From: Phoronis australis
Taxonomy: Eukaryota > Phoronida > Phoronidae
Length of the DNA: 64,000 bases
Direction: 5' to 3'
Assembly: GCA_002633005.1 (NCBI GenBank)
Contig: NMRA01000229.1
Span: 167,371-231,370, forward strand
The position numbers and the translations under genes were made by a program. Below are positions 24,508-38,569 of this stretch, one piece after another (the first letter of the stretch is position 1; every line of letters starts with the position of its first letter). Under the pieces are notes generated by a model, which saw only the letters and a list, made by a program, of their open reading frames with translations, was not told the origin of the DNA and did not search any database.

Positions 24508-25080
24508 ATAAACTTTATTTATAGATGATAAAATACAAATAACATTAAAAAACATAGTTTAGCCAAAGGCTTATAAACAACATGGTCCTCTCACGGCAAT
24601 AAATTAAATTAAATTAAGTTACATTAAATTAAATAAATATTTGCAAATTAAATTTATATATTAAATTAGAAGCAAATTAAAACTTTTATATGGTATATAC
24701 AATGAATTTTAGAGAGGACAAGTAACTAAACACGAAAGGAGGGACAGCTATGATGACCACATCCACACGTAACTGATGAGTTTGTGTCTGAAGTCATCAT
24801 AACCCTCAGCCCCCTTTAGGCTGTTTGGCAAGTCGTTCCATTGTCCAATGGCTTGAATAAAACTGGACCTAGAGTAAAACGAAATTCTGTGTTTAGGGAC
24901 AACAATTTTTTGGTTTTTTTTTGTGACGAAACACATCTGGTCCTGATTTAATGGCTGTTTCGAACGAGTAATAAATTACGAGAAAAATAAGCTGGTGCAT
25001 TATTGCGAAAACACATGCACCATACACAAACGCCTATATGTAACAGGTAGCCATCCCAGTCCGTATACAAGTCCAAAACA
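24508..25080 (-). mobile_element. 3' end of a LINE retrotransposon, degenerate
   Basis: On the minus strand, GLGWLPVTYRRLC (about 25065-25027), NNAPAYFSRNLLLVRNSH (about 24990-24935 in a neighbouring frame) and RISFYSRSSFIQAIGQWNDL, then PNSLKGAEGYDDFRHKL (24880-24770) match the usual end of a LINE reverse transcriptase protein (WLPV...R, P.Y...L, WN.LP, FR..L). There are frame changes and a stop, and the 5' part is missing. A 3' untranslated region with AATAAAG runs into the microsatellite. A CR1/L2-like clade is likely but not settled. Confidence 0.7.
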
Positions 25081-25472
25081 CACACTACAAAACTTGGCCA
25101 ACCAGGTCCTCACCAGGGGCGTGTCTACAATGCATGACTAAATCACCTTAATGTTTTGAGTGTGTATCGTCTTGATTAAATTGTTGTGGAACACAAAATG
25201 GCTCTCAACCGTATAATATTTTGAAAAACTTTTATCAGGTGTCCATACAACTATTTCTGAAAAATGCTTAAATCTCAATTGAGCAAATACCTGAAACTGC
25301 TAGATTCTGGGATTGACCTATCGCAAGCTCCGCCCCTTTACGAAAAGTCGACAAAAAATAAGTTTTACCCGACAACGTCGTGTTGTTTGTCGAGTAAAGT
25401 GGAAACGAAGGTGTGTCAAGAATGCTGCTTTCTGATTGGTTAGTTAAGCCATCAATCAAAATCCTGTCCTGC

Positions 25473-25599
25473 GTTCAGTAACGATAGGAACTACGCTAGG
25501 ACCTAGCCAAAATCACGTGTTCTCATTTAAAATACACAGCAACATCTCGCGTAATCTCCCAAAGTTTTGCTTTTTAGCGAGGTCCTAGCGTTACTGAAC
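25473..25599. mobile_element. Palindromic MITE, copy 2
   Basis: This is an inverted copy of the element at 16015-16143. Its right end read inward (GTTCAGTAACGCTAGGACCT, then CGCTAAAAAGCAAAAC) matches the left end of copy 1, and the CACGTG is conserved. Similarity also spills a few bases outside the right end (CCTCC), so the true termini may lie slightly outward. Confidence 0.7.
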
Positions 25600-26389
25600 A
25601 GGAGGATGGCGTTACACTGTAGGTCAAATAGATTTTTTTCTTACGTTTTCAGTCACTTTTAACGAAGAAAATACCAGCTTTTGCAGCTATCATTAACACA
25701 GCGACGTGCAATTTGTGAAAAAATAACAAAGATAAAAGATCTATGCCCATACCAAACACGTAGAAGATGTAAGTGTAATTGTCGGATATATTGACTAATT
25801 AGGCCGAGAAATCGCTGATTGTATGGAACAGTTCCTTGAGGAATCTCGCTTGGTGAACAATAATAACAAAATCAAAATGAAGCAATGGAATTACATTTGT
25901 AAGCTTGATTTGATAACTACAAAACCTAGTCTAGCAGGAAGCCGGAAATTTTCAGTGCAAACTCTCGCGGCTAGTCTCGTGGTCGCAAGAAATGCATAGG
26001 TCACGTGCGGGAGTGCCATCCCAGGGCTAGAGTATGCTTGATATAGACAACCTATTAGATTAGCGGCACTTGACGCCACGAACAGACAGCAACTTGTATT
26101 ACTCAAAATGTTTCTGTGGCGGCTCCGCAACAGTCACTACAATCCCTTTTAAAATTACCCGAAGGCCTTGTGTTAGCCAAAGAGTAGCACGAATTTATCA
26201 AGACAACTCACGCATGTGATTGTTAAGCCCGATGTTAGCAGCTTATCCGATATCAGGGCCAGCTCAGACGAAGGGTTACGAGATCAGCTGTCCGCATCTT
26301 GTGAGCGATAGCTGAGCTAAGGAGGTACAAAAACGGTCCCACTGGGCTTTTTCCAGCAAGAAACACATCACTGGAATCGCCACCATTTC

Positions 26390-26770
26390 ATCACTCTATT
26401 GAAAATCGTATGCAAAAATTGACATATTTTCAGTCATTTCACATCAGAAGCCCTTAAAATGTATTTTTGTCCCTTTCTCTCCTACAGAAAAGCAAGGTAG
26501 GCTAAGAAACAAGGGTAAAAAGCACAAAATCGACACTTTTCACTACAAAACCACCACTTCATTGCCGATGCACGACATAAGCCAACATTGGATCCTGAAA
26601 GCAAATTTCCAAAAATGTGGCCCAAAATACTGTGAATCAATAATTCGCTTTCCAATTCTGCCTTGTTTGATGTCCACCCTAAGTCGCGGCCAATATCTCG
26701 GTCGCTACCCAGCAATGTACAAATGCAACAGGATCCTGCATTTTGAAGAAGAGTGCAGCAACGGCCGAGC
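26390..26770 (+). repeat. Dispersed repeat R1, third copy
   Basis: This copy shares ordered blocks with 42860-43237, including GAAAAGCAAGGTAGGCTAAG-like sequence and AAGCCAACATTGGAT. It continues through a GCA(T)TTTGAAGAAGAGTGC stretch that matches the left flank of the TIR element at 43215-43232. A 96-codon open frame here on the minus strand has no recognisable domain. Confidence 0.45.
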
Positions 26771-26999
26771 AAAGTGGTCTTTTCTCAATCTCATCATGTT
26801 CGCAACTACAAACAAACCACATTCATTGAGCTTACAATACATACATGTAATTATGCAATGTCTACACGTAACTAAGAATGCCTTCTCTCCGCCAGTTTCT
26901 ATTGAATGCCTATTGCACTATTTCTTTGTATTAATATGAACGCGACAGAAGCGATGCGTTTTTATATAGTAATTGTGTGGCGTGTTAAACAATTGGGGA

Positions 27000-29900
27000 C
27001 TACGGGGAAAACAGTCTTGTTGATTGTGGAACAAATATAATGTAGCCGTACAGGTAAAAACCCGGCAGTTAAATAATTCAGTTCATATTTAAGCGGATAT
27101 TAAAATACTATAATACTTTACGATCCGTGGGTTGAAAAGCGATAACACTTAATTCTCCTTTAAAAAAGCTACGCAAGACCAACTTAAGCACCGGCGTAAC
27201 ACGATATAAACGTTTTAGACTAAATTAGGCTAACATCATGCCTATAGTTTCCGGTGAATAAAACTTCCATTTTCCAAGAAGATTTTGAAGGTGTGAATGA
27301 CGTTACACGTGACGTGTCGGTAGTGTGAATTTTGGCCGACTAGAGAGCGGAAAACTCTAGTTCCAGAGATCAGAGAGGCTTTTCCACTCTAGTACCCTTC
27401 AATGCCTTCATTTGTTGGCAAAATATTGATTGATCGAAACTCCGCTCCGCTACGAGTGGTGCGCTTGTCGCCTATAAGTGGGTGAATAGATCTGTTAATT
27501 TATTTGAAAGCACGACTGATTCTACGGACGCACGGCAAACTGGAAAACTTCATGAACACTCGCTACTAAGATGAAAGGTGTGGTTTAAAAGATTACCGGA
27601 AAGAGAGGGATTAGTTAGAGAATTTGTACTACAGAAAAAAAGAACGAGCCTGCCAAAGAAAAGTGTACAGTAAGCAAACTTTGTACCTTGGCTAGTGATT
27701 TTAAAAATATACAGTAGCAAGTTTGGTACAAGTAGTGTAGACATTTTTTTTCTAGTGGTAAGGGGGAAAGACGATGAGTTTCTGTTTTGAAGAATCTTCA
27801 GTGAAGTTTAGCACATTGAAATGTGGAATGTTCGGTTTGAAAAATGTTTAACTGTTAAGGGTGACTAAAAACGCTGGTTTTAACACTGAGTCTCCTTTGC
27901 ATTTCCCCCAAAATAGTCAGTTTCGTGAATTTTGAAACTGTAATTCGGAAAAACACTCTACGCTCAATTTGGGCGAAAGCAACAATACACCTCAATGTAA
28001 TACTCTCATCCTGTGACGAAATAACACCTTCCACTCTGCCGCCAAAGGTACTTTTTATTCTTCATATGTATTTCCCTTTTTTGCACAATTGGTCTCCATG
28101 AACACCATCAAGCGCTGCGCGGCTAATGCCCTCGCATCGTTTAGGTATTGACTTTGGGGAAGATGGAAGCAATTAAAAAAACACAGTACCAGTGAGGAAA
28201 GGAATCAATTCCCTTTGCAGACCTGTTGGGGAGTCTCAGGTGTTGCACCACAAGATGGACTTCGACCATTGTGAAAAGTGCAATGTGTATGAGGGTAGAA
28301 TATCTACTTCAAGCACACGAACATCGATTTTGTCTAAATCAGTCATTCGTTTCGTTGGTTGCAAGCAGAAGATCTTCACAAGCAATCCCGAGAGTGAAGA
28401 ATTTTCCATTGTTATTTCAAGTACAGTAAAATCGAAAGAAATTGTCTTGATGGCGAAATAGCATAACAGCCTCGCAACGATTGCAATGTCGATACAACGT
28501 TCCTGAAACAAGTTTCAGTTAGTACCATCCTTAGGTGGTGCGTTGTATTGAGGATTTGGAATTTCACTCGATCTGTCCTGATTGTTGGCGACATTATAAT
28601 CGTGTTTTTCTGCTGATGCTAATAGATTAAAACTAAGTTGATCGTGAATGAATGTGTACGTTTGCTACCTTTGCCACTGATTGTGTGGCCACTGAAGGGC
28701 TAGCGGTGTTCTGACCATCTACTGGGTGCTTCAATAATATTTGAATTCGTGAGTACTGTACATTGTTCATTTTGGTTTTCTGCCCTTCCCTCTTCAAAAT
28801 TCCACCAAGTTTTGGACCTTCTCTGTCTTCAATTTCTGAGCTGCTCTTCCTTTTTCTCGATTCATATGTGACCAATAGAACTCGTACAGCTACGGCTGGT
28901 GACCTCGGTACTAATGCGAACGCTTAAAAACTAAACAATGAACTAATGTGACCAGGTTCACTATAAGGTCATTTGATGTGGTGGTTCTTGATCGTCTCAC
29001 CCAGCTTGAAAATGGAAGTAGTCAATTTCTACACAAAACTCATATTTGCCCCTCACTGTGCTTGCATTTTACGCCAACATACTGAATGGTGGCAATGCAC
29101 GAATCATACATGTACATCTATTTCATTCATAACTGTTTTTTTGTTTCCGGAACTTGCGTTGACAGGCCACAACAACTACAGCACGAGATTAGACAACGGC
29201 AATTGTTCTGTGGTCAAACGGATGTCGATCATCCTCGCCCATTTAGGAGCCATAAAGAAAAACATTGAACTATAACAAATGCACAACTTTGATCTAGCCG
29301 ATTACTACAATGTTTTTAATGCACTTAACACAAATTTCCATAGGGCAGAGATTAAAATCAATATAAGAAAGTATTTGCTTCGATCAATTTAAATCACCCA
29401 CCTAAGTTAAGGGAGGTGGATAGTGGTTGAAACAAACAGACTGATCATATATCTTGCAGTGTATGGTGGCAGTGAATGGCCAGCAGGACATTTTTTCTCC
29501 ATTCTCAATCGTGTTCTCTGTCGAGTGTTTTTCTAATTCTTTCTCAGTAAACGGGTATTCACTGAGACAGAAGGAATAGAATGTACAACCTCAGCGACAG
29601 CGGTCTAACATACATGTATGTAATTGGTGAATCACCATACTTTGTTTCAGAGAATGTCTGACAGACAAAGGCAATAATTGACTATTTGTAACAAAATCAC
29701 AAAACACAACGGATTTTGCTGGCCAAACTAATAACTCCAAGAAGTCAACCCCAAATATGAACATTTCGATCGTGAAATTAATAATATCCCTTTGCGTATT
29801 AATGCTCTTTTAGCTGTGTTGCTGCGGCCAGATAGTAGAGGCAATACTAAAGTTACATAAGAAAGAAACATTTATCACTGTGACAATTCCATGTGCAAAT

Positions 29901-32900
29901 GTACCTGTAAACTTGTCAAACGATACGTAGAGAAGGCTTTTAGCGCCATCTTGCGTCACCGTGAGAGCACACTAAAACGTTCACAGGCGAAAAATAAAGC
30001 TGCATTTTGCCCGCTTTAGCTGTATCAAACAAAGATCGAATTAGATCGTTTACTCTCATACATTTGGCCTCGTGATATTCCTTACTGTGATTGTATGTTA
30101 TTTCCATTGCTACGAAAAACATCGACACCGTCAACGACAAAAAATCATTGGGTTAGGCCGATCCTAAATTTGAGGAATCGAATGTACTGCGACATGAATT
30201 GTTGGTTCATTCAGAAAGATTTACGATCAAATCAGTGAGCGTGGTTATATTTTCGAACATCAAATCTCTTGGGTCAAGCATTCAACGTTGAAAGTTGAAC
30301 TAGACGAACTGCAGCTTTAACAGTTACACACGGCGACATATCTGCAATTCCGTATCTTTGAGCCCATTCATAGTCTACTAATATATTCACACCGACTGAG
30401 CTTCATTCAGATGTCATATCGATTCAAACGGATAGGTTACGAGACTGTCATGTGATATACAGATGTCACGTATTTCATTTTGTGTTATGAATTAGTGAGC
30501 TGGTTCTTGGGAATAAGCTAATACGCGACTTTTGACGATGAGGCCACGTTTCCGTAAGTCACATGTGCTGTCGTCAAACTATGTTCCACATATTTGACTG
30601 TTAACCTAATTAACATCAGATTGTCGTAGTGGGGAAATATATTTACGACACCTTAGGAACATGAGTTTATTTCACTTTATTCTTCTTTCTGGCCATCGTA
30701 ACGGGGTGTTTATTTCGCTTATTGCTTGGGGTGACACCCGCAAGCATTTTTATCGTTCGTTCCCCGCAAATCGTTGATCTGCGTTGTACATGTACGTGTT
30801 CCAAGCCGGCTAAATGAAAAAAAAAAACATCTTTCCGCTTTCTTTAGCAACTAATGTTCATCGGCCAAAATGAAGTTACATTTTATTGTAACCTCGTTGG
30901 CTGAGTATAATTAAGCACTATTTACGATCGACGTTTGTGTGCGACCACATCGATGTCGCTCATATTCCTTTTTGATATGTATCGAAAGTCCCCAGAAAAC
31001 TACTCGTTTTTTGACTTCCAGTACCAGTATTTAACTGATCAAATACTGTACTTATAACTGTGCTTAACGTATATAAGTCAATTTTCTTTAATGACGTGAA
31101 GAATTCTAAAATCCTTCGACGTCTCGAACATGCTTTTCTGGCTTTTTCATTAAATGTGCGTGTTTTCCATGAAACGAACACTAGTCTTGCGTAAGTCTTT
31201 TCATCAGTTTCCTGTCCCATTCCCCGATGCACTTCCCTTCGTAGTGAGCGGTGCTTTGGTGGGCTTAACACGGGCAACTTCGAACTATAATAAGACCGGA
31301 AATAACCTACATGAACTTCATTTCAACCACAGTTTAACGATAGAAAACAAAGAGTTTTAGAATGTGTAAGGGCAATTTAGTTTCCTCAAAACATATCCAA
31401 ATTTGGGTGAGTTCGGAATATCATACCTCGGATGTGGCGGATCCAATTCATGTGAAACTTTAAGATACGCTGCTAGACTTGCGTTTATAAAAATGTTACA
31501 CTTTTTTGGGAGGGGCTATCAAAAACAGAACTTACAAGACTCACGAAAAATCTAAGCTTGCATAAAACCATAAAGAGATGATATTTTAGAAAACTGTAAC
31601 AGCATTTTTGAGATCTTTTCTTGATCATCTATAATAAATAAGATTTGATCATGTAATTGATAGTGTTGTTTTGCTATTAAGGTATTTTTCTTTTTTACCA
31701 ACTTTTAGTTTAAAGACATGTCCACGTGGCCAAATTTAGAGAGATTGTTAAACTTTAACAACATCTATAGTTTCGTAGATACTTTGATGAATGTGCAGAC
31801 TTGTCATAGTCCTGTATAACCTTATTTCTCGACTCCATTTTCTGACCGTTGTCAACTGAAGCATTTGATCATCACCTTTGTGGGAAGCGGGATCTCCCGA
31901 GGTAATAGTCAATATATCGTAGCATCACTCAGATATTTACCGATCATATAATCGCGTAAAGTGATTCCGATTTCAGTCGAGGAAATGGTTAAAATCAAGC
32001 TCTTCGTTTTCCTTACTTTTCTGGATCTTTTTATTCAATTTCAGTTCTAGAAAGACGTGAAAATTTATAATTTCATCTTTCCATTTCACCGAATAACTCA
32101 TAAAACGTACCAAAAGTGTATCGTAATTAGTATATACTGCCAATATCAGGGGAACTGTTCGCTAAATTGAACAAAGTAGCCGCTACAAAGTTCAGTGAAA
32201 TTAACCCTAGTTGTCTTATGCCTAAATAAATCATAGCGATTTTTACATTGCGACCGAATCGACTTGAAATTACTTCTACATTTCACAAGAATAAGATAAT
32301 AAATCTCTAAAATATTGCAAAATTCAAGAACTTTCTTGGGACATGGGGTAAATATAAAAGGCCGTTGGCAAATAAAATAATGAGTGGTCATTCAAATTTT
32401 GGTAGGCCCACCACGGCCGCGTCGTTAATAATTCGAACAAGAACTTTACATGTACTGAAAATTGAAACTCCAACCGACCCAGAGTTTGCTCGAACAGGTA
32501 CTCGGAAATATAGGCCCATGGGCCTACATCCGGGGACATAGTTAAACATTTCTACATAATACCTCACCATACCGTGTCATAACCGGGTCCCCCTGGGAGG
32601 ATTTTATTGTTTTGAGGTTTCCCCAATCTCTCGCTGCCTTTACGCTGTCTCATAACATCGTTTCACGACGCTAAGTTACGCAACGGAGTAATACACCCTT
32701 GGCTTGAAACTAATCACTCTCTTGTATTGAGGCCATAAACTATTAGTTCACGTTTAAAGGTGTATTCTTGACAAATAAAACTGTTGATTTAATAAGGTAC
32801 CAAAAGTGTGTTCTAAATATGTTTCATTTCTTCACTTTCGTTTTGATTATGAAAGCAAGACAAATCACGCGTCTTACGACATCAATATCACGGCAAAGCA

Positions 32901-32922
32901 TTGAATCCTTTTAAACAATAAT
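27000..32922. other. Long stretch without a supported gene
   Basis: Open frames at 28192-28461 (plus), 28633-28875 (minus, charged) and 30960-31277 (minus, charged) look slightly protein-like, but no domain or consistent splice pair was recognised. The rest is AT-rich non-coding DNA. Confidence 0.5.
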
Positions 32923-33699
32923 ATTTATTGTGGGCAGAATTTTTATAGTTCAGGCGAACTGCAATTAAATTTTGATGCTTACAACGATTCTGACAACATT
33001 GGAGGTCGCAGTTGGATGCCCCTTGCACATTCTAGTTGGGAAAAATAGTTTTCAAAATTCGGCGGCGCCCCAGTAAGCGACCAATTAGCTGTCTTTACAT
33101 TGCTATGCGTCGAGGCAGTGAATCACTGCAGTTAGCTGGGTACGTTATCAGTCGAATGTGTATTCTCCAATTTATTCAAATTATACAAGCATTGACATTC
33201 CTGCATGAAGTCCTGACGACCTCAGTAACTGCGTCTAATGTCGGGTTAAGGGTTGGCCGTTTACAGCTAAGTTGTTCAACGGAAAAATACATTTGGATAC
33301 TGGAAGGTAANATTTATTGTGGGCAAAATTTTTATAGTTCAGCCGAACTGCAATTGAATTTTGATGCTTACAACGATTCTGACAACATTGGAGGTCGCAG
33401 TTGGATGCCTCTTGCACATTCTAGTTGGGAAAAATAGTTTTCAAAATTCGGCGGCGCCCCAGTAAGCGACCAATTAGCTGTCTTTACATTGCTATGCGTC
33501 GAGGCAGTAAATCACTGCAGTTAGCTGGGTACGTTATCAGTCGAATGTGTATTCTCCAATTTATTCAAATTATACAAGCATTGACATTCCTGCATGAAGT
33601 CCTGACGACCTCAGTAACTGCGTCTAATGTCGGGTTAAGGGTTGGCCGTTTATAGCTAAGTTGTTCAACGGAAAAATACATTTGGATACTGGAAGGTAA
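32923..33699 (+). repeat. 388-base tandem duplication with one N at the junction
   Basis: Copy 1 (32923-33310) and copy 2 (33312-33699) have equal length and differ at about six positions. The single N at 33311 between them suggests that two alleles of one locus were placed side by side during assembly. The two matching open frames (MGKIVFKIRRRPSKRPIS and onward) follow from the duplication; I do not recognise them. Confidence 0.9.
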
Positions 33700-36600
33700 A
33701 AATAAGCAATTTTCCGGGGGCTTGCAATACAAAATTCTGGTACCTACAAAAATATTTTACGGCAAAAATAGCTAAATAGTATCCGTTTTCTGCAGTGATA
33801 TGTTGTATTTCTACCGGTTGACGCAATGGGATTTATTGGTAAAACTAATAACGGAACAAATACAAATGATAATACGAGATTGGCAATTACGTTGTTTTAC
33901 GCATGGACGGATAGTGTGATAGGAGAAATTATTAAACTCAGCTTTGTCAGTCTGTTGCTGTTGGACCCACTAATTGAATAATTTTGCTGTATTACTTACG
34001 GACATTGCCTGTGGGTGTATCAGCGAAAATGTCTTCGCTTAAAATATAACTGTGTCAATGAATCGGTGCCTTAGGAAACGAAACTTTCAAAAGTAGTAGA
34101 ATATTTGGCTAATTGATAATTGATACACGTCAACGGACCAATAACAGAGACCCGTGGGCGTTGCCATTCATGTGTTACAAGATGTCTTTGACAGAACCGA
34201 AATCTGTTTCAATATTCCCAGAGAGTGAACACAGTCTGAGTAATGTACGTAAAGCTGTGTACTCAAAAGCGCAACACCGCAAGCACCACCCGTCACATCA
34301 CGTGCAGCCGCAGCTGCGCCATCACCGCCATCGCCACCACCCCAGCGGTGAAATGTTGGACTGCTACTGTGGAGTTGGTGCGTGTTATGATTCCGCGCCA
34401 CTGCCAATTTCTGGAAAATACTTTTTTTTCACCGAGAATGTCCCTTTTTAGAAGATACCGTCACTGAAAAGACGTTAAAGCACTATTAAGCGGTTGTCAC
34501 AATTAATAGTCGTTTTCATTTTGATCCAGCGTATGACTATGGACATTGCAACACAAGAGATTTACTTATTGTGACTCAATTTTACGAAATGTCAAAAATA
34601 GTTGACGCTGTGCAATTCAAACTATATCTCAATTAACCAGATGTATTAGGAATACCATTAGCGTCAGAATATAGTAATCTACGCGTTAGTTATGAACCAA
34701 ATGGACCATAGGCCTACATGTAGCGTGTCACGATGGAGCGCAACCAAACTATCTCAATGAACGTTTATGGTCATTCCCAAAGTGATTGGTAGACAAGAAC
34801 GTTTTCCTAATACAATCGGCGATTGTAATTTATGAGGCGAGATTGTTTGGTTCTACTACAAAAATAAACGCAAAGTTTTGTTTTAACAGTTTATCCCAAG
34901 TGGCACCCAAAGAACGAACTGAGAGGTACCGTTTCAGGAAACAATTGTGGAATTGCGTAAGTACGGAACATGACGCTATTACTTATTAATGGTACTACAA
35001 ATACCTGAAAAAAGATCGCAAGTCCCGTGTAAGGTAAATGTTATACCTTAATCCTAGCGCCGCTACTTTCGCCAACCCTCACCACCGCCTACGATGGTCA
35101 TAAATTTCTTGTCTTAATCGGCCTTTTCACCTGCAGAAAATATGTAAGATTTGCAAAAGCGCAGGTAGGTAATTTTGCTGATGGGCACTTTCTCAGCGCA
35201 AACGTGACACCTCAGTTGTTGCTCGCGGGTATATCCGTTAACTTGGGTAAGGTAGAGAGTTTTGGACGATATATTACGTAATCTTATTGCTTCAATGGGT
35301 AACTAAACACGGATAATCTGTTAAATTATTCAAACGCATTTGCGAACATCTAACAAGTGGTTCTGGATCAATATTTTAGCACCGGAATGGATTTTGAAGG
35401 CAGTTGTAAACTCGAATTAAAACGGAGAACATAAACAAACCGGAAGTGACACAGGTCCTGCCCCTACGGCTATGTCTCGCGTATTAAAGACGTATTCAAT
35501 CTCCAATAAACACAGATAATGAACATTAAATGCCCTACACTGTTAATTAGAGGCCTCTTTATTCTGCTGATATTACATTAGTTGCAGCAGTATTGTATTC
35601 AAGATTCTTTTGTTCAATACAGAACGAAAGAGACGTCACATTCAGTTCACATACTTTAGAGTTTTACCTGGGCTGTGAGCTTAAGGCTCTCGGGAAGAAC
35701 TTTCGGCAAGAAATCTTTATTTACGAATGGAAATTGTGAAGTTTATTCAGCAACCTCACTAACCAATCATTCCAATGGCCAGTATTTACACGCTAATAAG
35801 GCCCAAAACTTCATACTCACAAAATATTCGCTTTTCATTTGCGCGATTTTACCACGCAGTCTCACGTGATCTAGCTTTTTGTTGAGGTTCATGCGTGTAC
35901 GGAATGCACCGCTGATATGCCGAAACATTGAACATTGTACCAGTTGAATATACATAATGTCACCTAGGACCCTATCCACAAGTCTGCGTATTTATAGCAA
36001 TGGAAACTGCAAATTCAGTTAAACTCCGTAAAAATCTACAATTTCTGAAATTTGAGAGCCCGCAGAAAATGATTTTGATTCATTCCCATCTGTATTAATT
36101 TGTTCACATAAGCATGTAAAATTTAGCATTACCAAAGGTACATGTATATTTAGAGCAAAACGACATGACTGAATTTCGTTTCATAAACACGTTCAAGATA
36201 AAAGAAACCCGGGAAAGCTGTTACATTTTTCTAAAAACAATTATATATAATTTCAATTTTATTTGGTGCAACTTTAAAGTTTATTTTCAGGAAAATCATC
36301 AAAGTTGTATTTTTGATATTCCCTCATGGAAAAGGAAACGTTTCAAAAACAATTCCTGACACCATGGAGAACAGTGAATAAATCATAGAACGTAAACGTT
36401 TCGTGTGGATCCAATAAGCCATTTCTGAAATTTGCATGTTGCGAAGTTAGCTAAATTTGGAAATTTTTCTTGGGTCCTACCTATTACAATACTCGAATTG
36501 CGTGTCCTAACAGAGCGTTATACTACGACTACGAAAGTTGCAAGTTAGATTCCGTGCTGAGGCTGATCTGAGAAAGTTACCTTTCCAACGGGTAAATCGG

Positions 36601-37679
36601 ATTCGATTGTTGTGAGAACGAGTTTGGTGTGACAAGGTAGATAAATGTATTAAGCAGCTGTTATTGCCCCCGGAAAACAATGGCACGTGTCAAATAAAAA
36701 TTTAAAAGAGTGGGCACATTTTGGTGCACGATCTCAGAATGGTCGTAAGCCAGCCTGTTAGGGATGTGTCTCCAGGTTCTCCTTAGGCGTGTTTGGTATC
36801 TCAATTAAACAAAAATACAGGGTGAATTCTATACCATTAATAAATCATTATTAGTGTCTTCCTTACAAGTCTGGAAAAACATACCTTAACATTGTCTCGC
36901 AGGTGAACCGGATTCAAATTTCTCGGGATACTAAGCTATAAGTATCTCGGTGACCATGATCCAGTAAAAACGAGCGGTTATAAAAGAGTCTTGGATCGCA
37001 AAAACAACTTTTTGTTTTAACTACTTACTGCCTTCAAGCTGGTCACAAATTTTCCCTTAGTCAAACTGGAGGTGATTTCAGAGTTTTGAGACTAAACTGA
37101 GATTTCGAAAATTCTTTTGACAAGATTCTAAGAACTGGCTTGTCACGGAGTGTCATTTTAGGCACCCAGCAAGGAATTCCAAAAGATTTCCATGGATGTG
37201 ATGTCAAGTATAGCTTAATATTCATAAACGCTGTAGCAGTGCGTTAGTAAGTTAAAAGTCATCAAAATGACGGTGAAAGCATACGACTCGTCGACTTGAA
37301 TACGATCTCGAGGGTAACGAGTAAGGCGTCATGGCTCAGATCAAATCTTTTTATAGTACATGACTTCATTTACATTTTTATCTTTTCCCTCCTGAGTAGT
37401 ATATTGTCTACTGTTAATGTTTGAAACTGCTAATTTCTGAACCCGTGGCGGATAGTTTTACGATGCCTTTGATTCAAATTGATCAAAACTGCTCTGATTA
37501 TTTTGTCTAGTGTACGCAGTTTATAAGCTCACAGACTATTTTTAATTGCTTCATATGCGGACCCTTTTGACTCGTTATATCGCTGGAAACTGTGTTTTGC
37601 TAATGAAATACACCCCAGGAGGCACTGCGGAATTCTCACTTGGCTTTGTCCGGCCGTGCACACGTCACTGGACTTGCTT
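33700..37679. other. No supported gene
   Basis: A plus-strand frame at 34182-34451 encodes a His-rich stretch followed by CYCGVGACYDS, but without splice or domain support. A possible SINE fragment is listed separately. Confidence 0.5.
36500..36650 (+). repeat. Possible SINE fragment
   Basis: GTTAGATTCCGTGCTGAGGC followed by TGATCTGAGAAAG resembles the B-box region and downstream part of the SINE copies. The upstream part is not aligned with confidence. Confidence 0.25.
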
Positions 37680-38160
37680 CCTTTCTTCCACTCTGTCGAA
37701 AACTTCACGAACAAAATGAGAAGTTGTGAGGCGTTTCACATCAAAACTGCTACACAATATCACAGAAAATTTATTATTTCTCGTACTTTTGTCCCCCTGA
37801 CTTCCACCAAATAGAAAGTGAGGCTCACATAAAGGGTTTCAAAACCCAAACCAAAAATTCCCTGGCAACGCTACATATTCCAAAAATGTATCCCAAAATG
37901 CCGCAATTGAACTAGGTCTTTTGCAACTTTGGTTTGTTTGAGGGTTACCTGAAAAAAGCCGATTTTTTCAATCTCTACGCAGAAAAGCAACCGTGAATGC
38001 TCTGTGGCGCATCGAATCGAGGGCCGACCTGGTGGATTCTTCTCATTCCCAACCGAAATCAAACCAGATTCACAGAACCTAATAGTAGTGCCTTCCCAAA
38101 CCTGGCTAACACCAAATTTTCAATGTGTAAGAACTGCAAATTTCGCGCGGTTACAGTCTA
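37680..38160 (+). repeat. Dispersed repeat R1, uninterrupted copy
   Basis: This copy contains in one piece the sequences that flank the 43238-46161 TIR element on both sides, so it approximates the empty site. Copies are strongly diverged, with many indels. I do not recognise the class. Confidence 0.5.
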
Positions 38161-38569
38161 GTGATACTCAAGATTCAAATAATTAACTCAGCTCTTGTTG
38201 GTCATTTACAATGGTTGTAGCGCCGCCTTCCGTGGCAAAAAAACAACGTTTGATTGACAACGTAGATGATTTTCTGTCAAAGGTTAGGAAATGACACTCA
38301 TGTTGTTTCTCAGCCAAAATAATTGTGATTTGCGGTCTTGGAAAGAACTGTGCGTTCCTAATTGTTTGAGACGAGGCTCCTCGACTTAACTTGTCACGGC
38401 GTGTCATTTTAACTGCTTAGCATGGTCTCGAGTAATACATGTAAAAAATGGTCACTTCTTTGCAGGACCAAAATCTTTTCTCATCTGATGAAAGGGTTAG
38501 TTTCGATTTCATGGCTGAGCAGTGCATTTTTGGGCATATTGCTGGGTGGGTTAAAGGTCTTGAAGTTAC

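Noticed and set aside
24346-24555. Minus-strand frame with poly-Cys, poly-Tyr and poly-His
   Set aside because: It is a translation of the trinucleotide microsatellite.
28192-28875. Protein-like frames on both strands
   Set aside because: There is no domain, and both strands are open over the same interval, so neither can be chosen.
34182-34451. His-rich open frame with CYCGVGACYDS
   Set aside because: The His runs come from a CAC/CAT-rich low-complexity stretch; there is no signal peptide, domain or clear splice pair.
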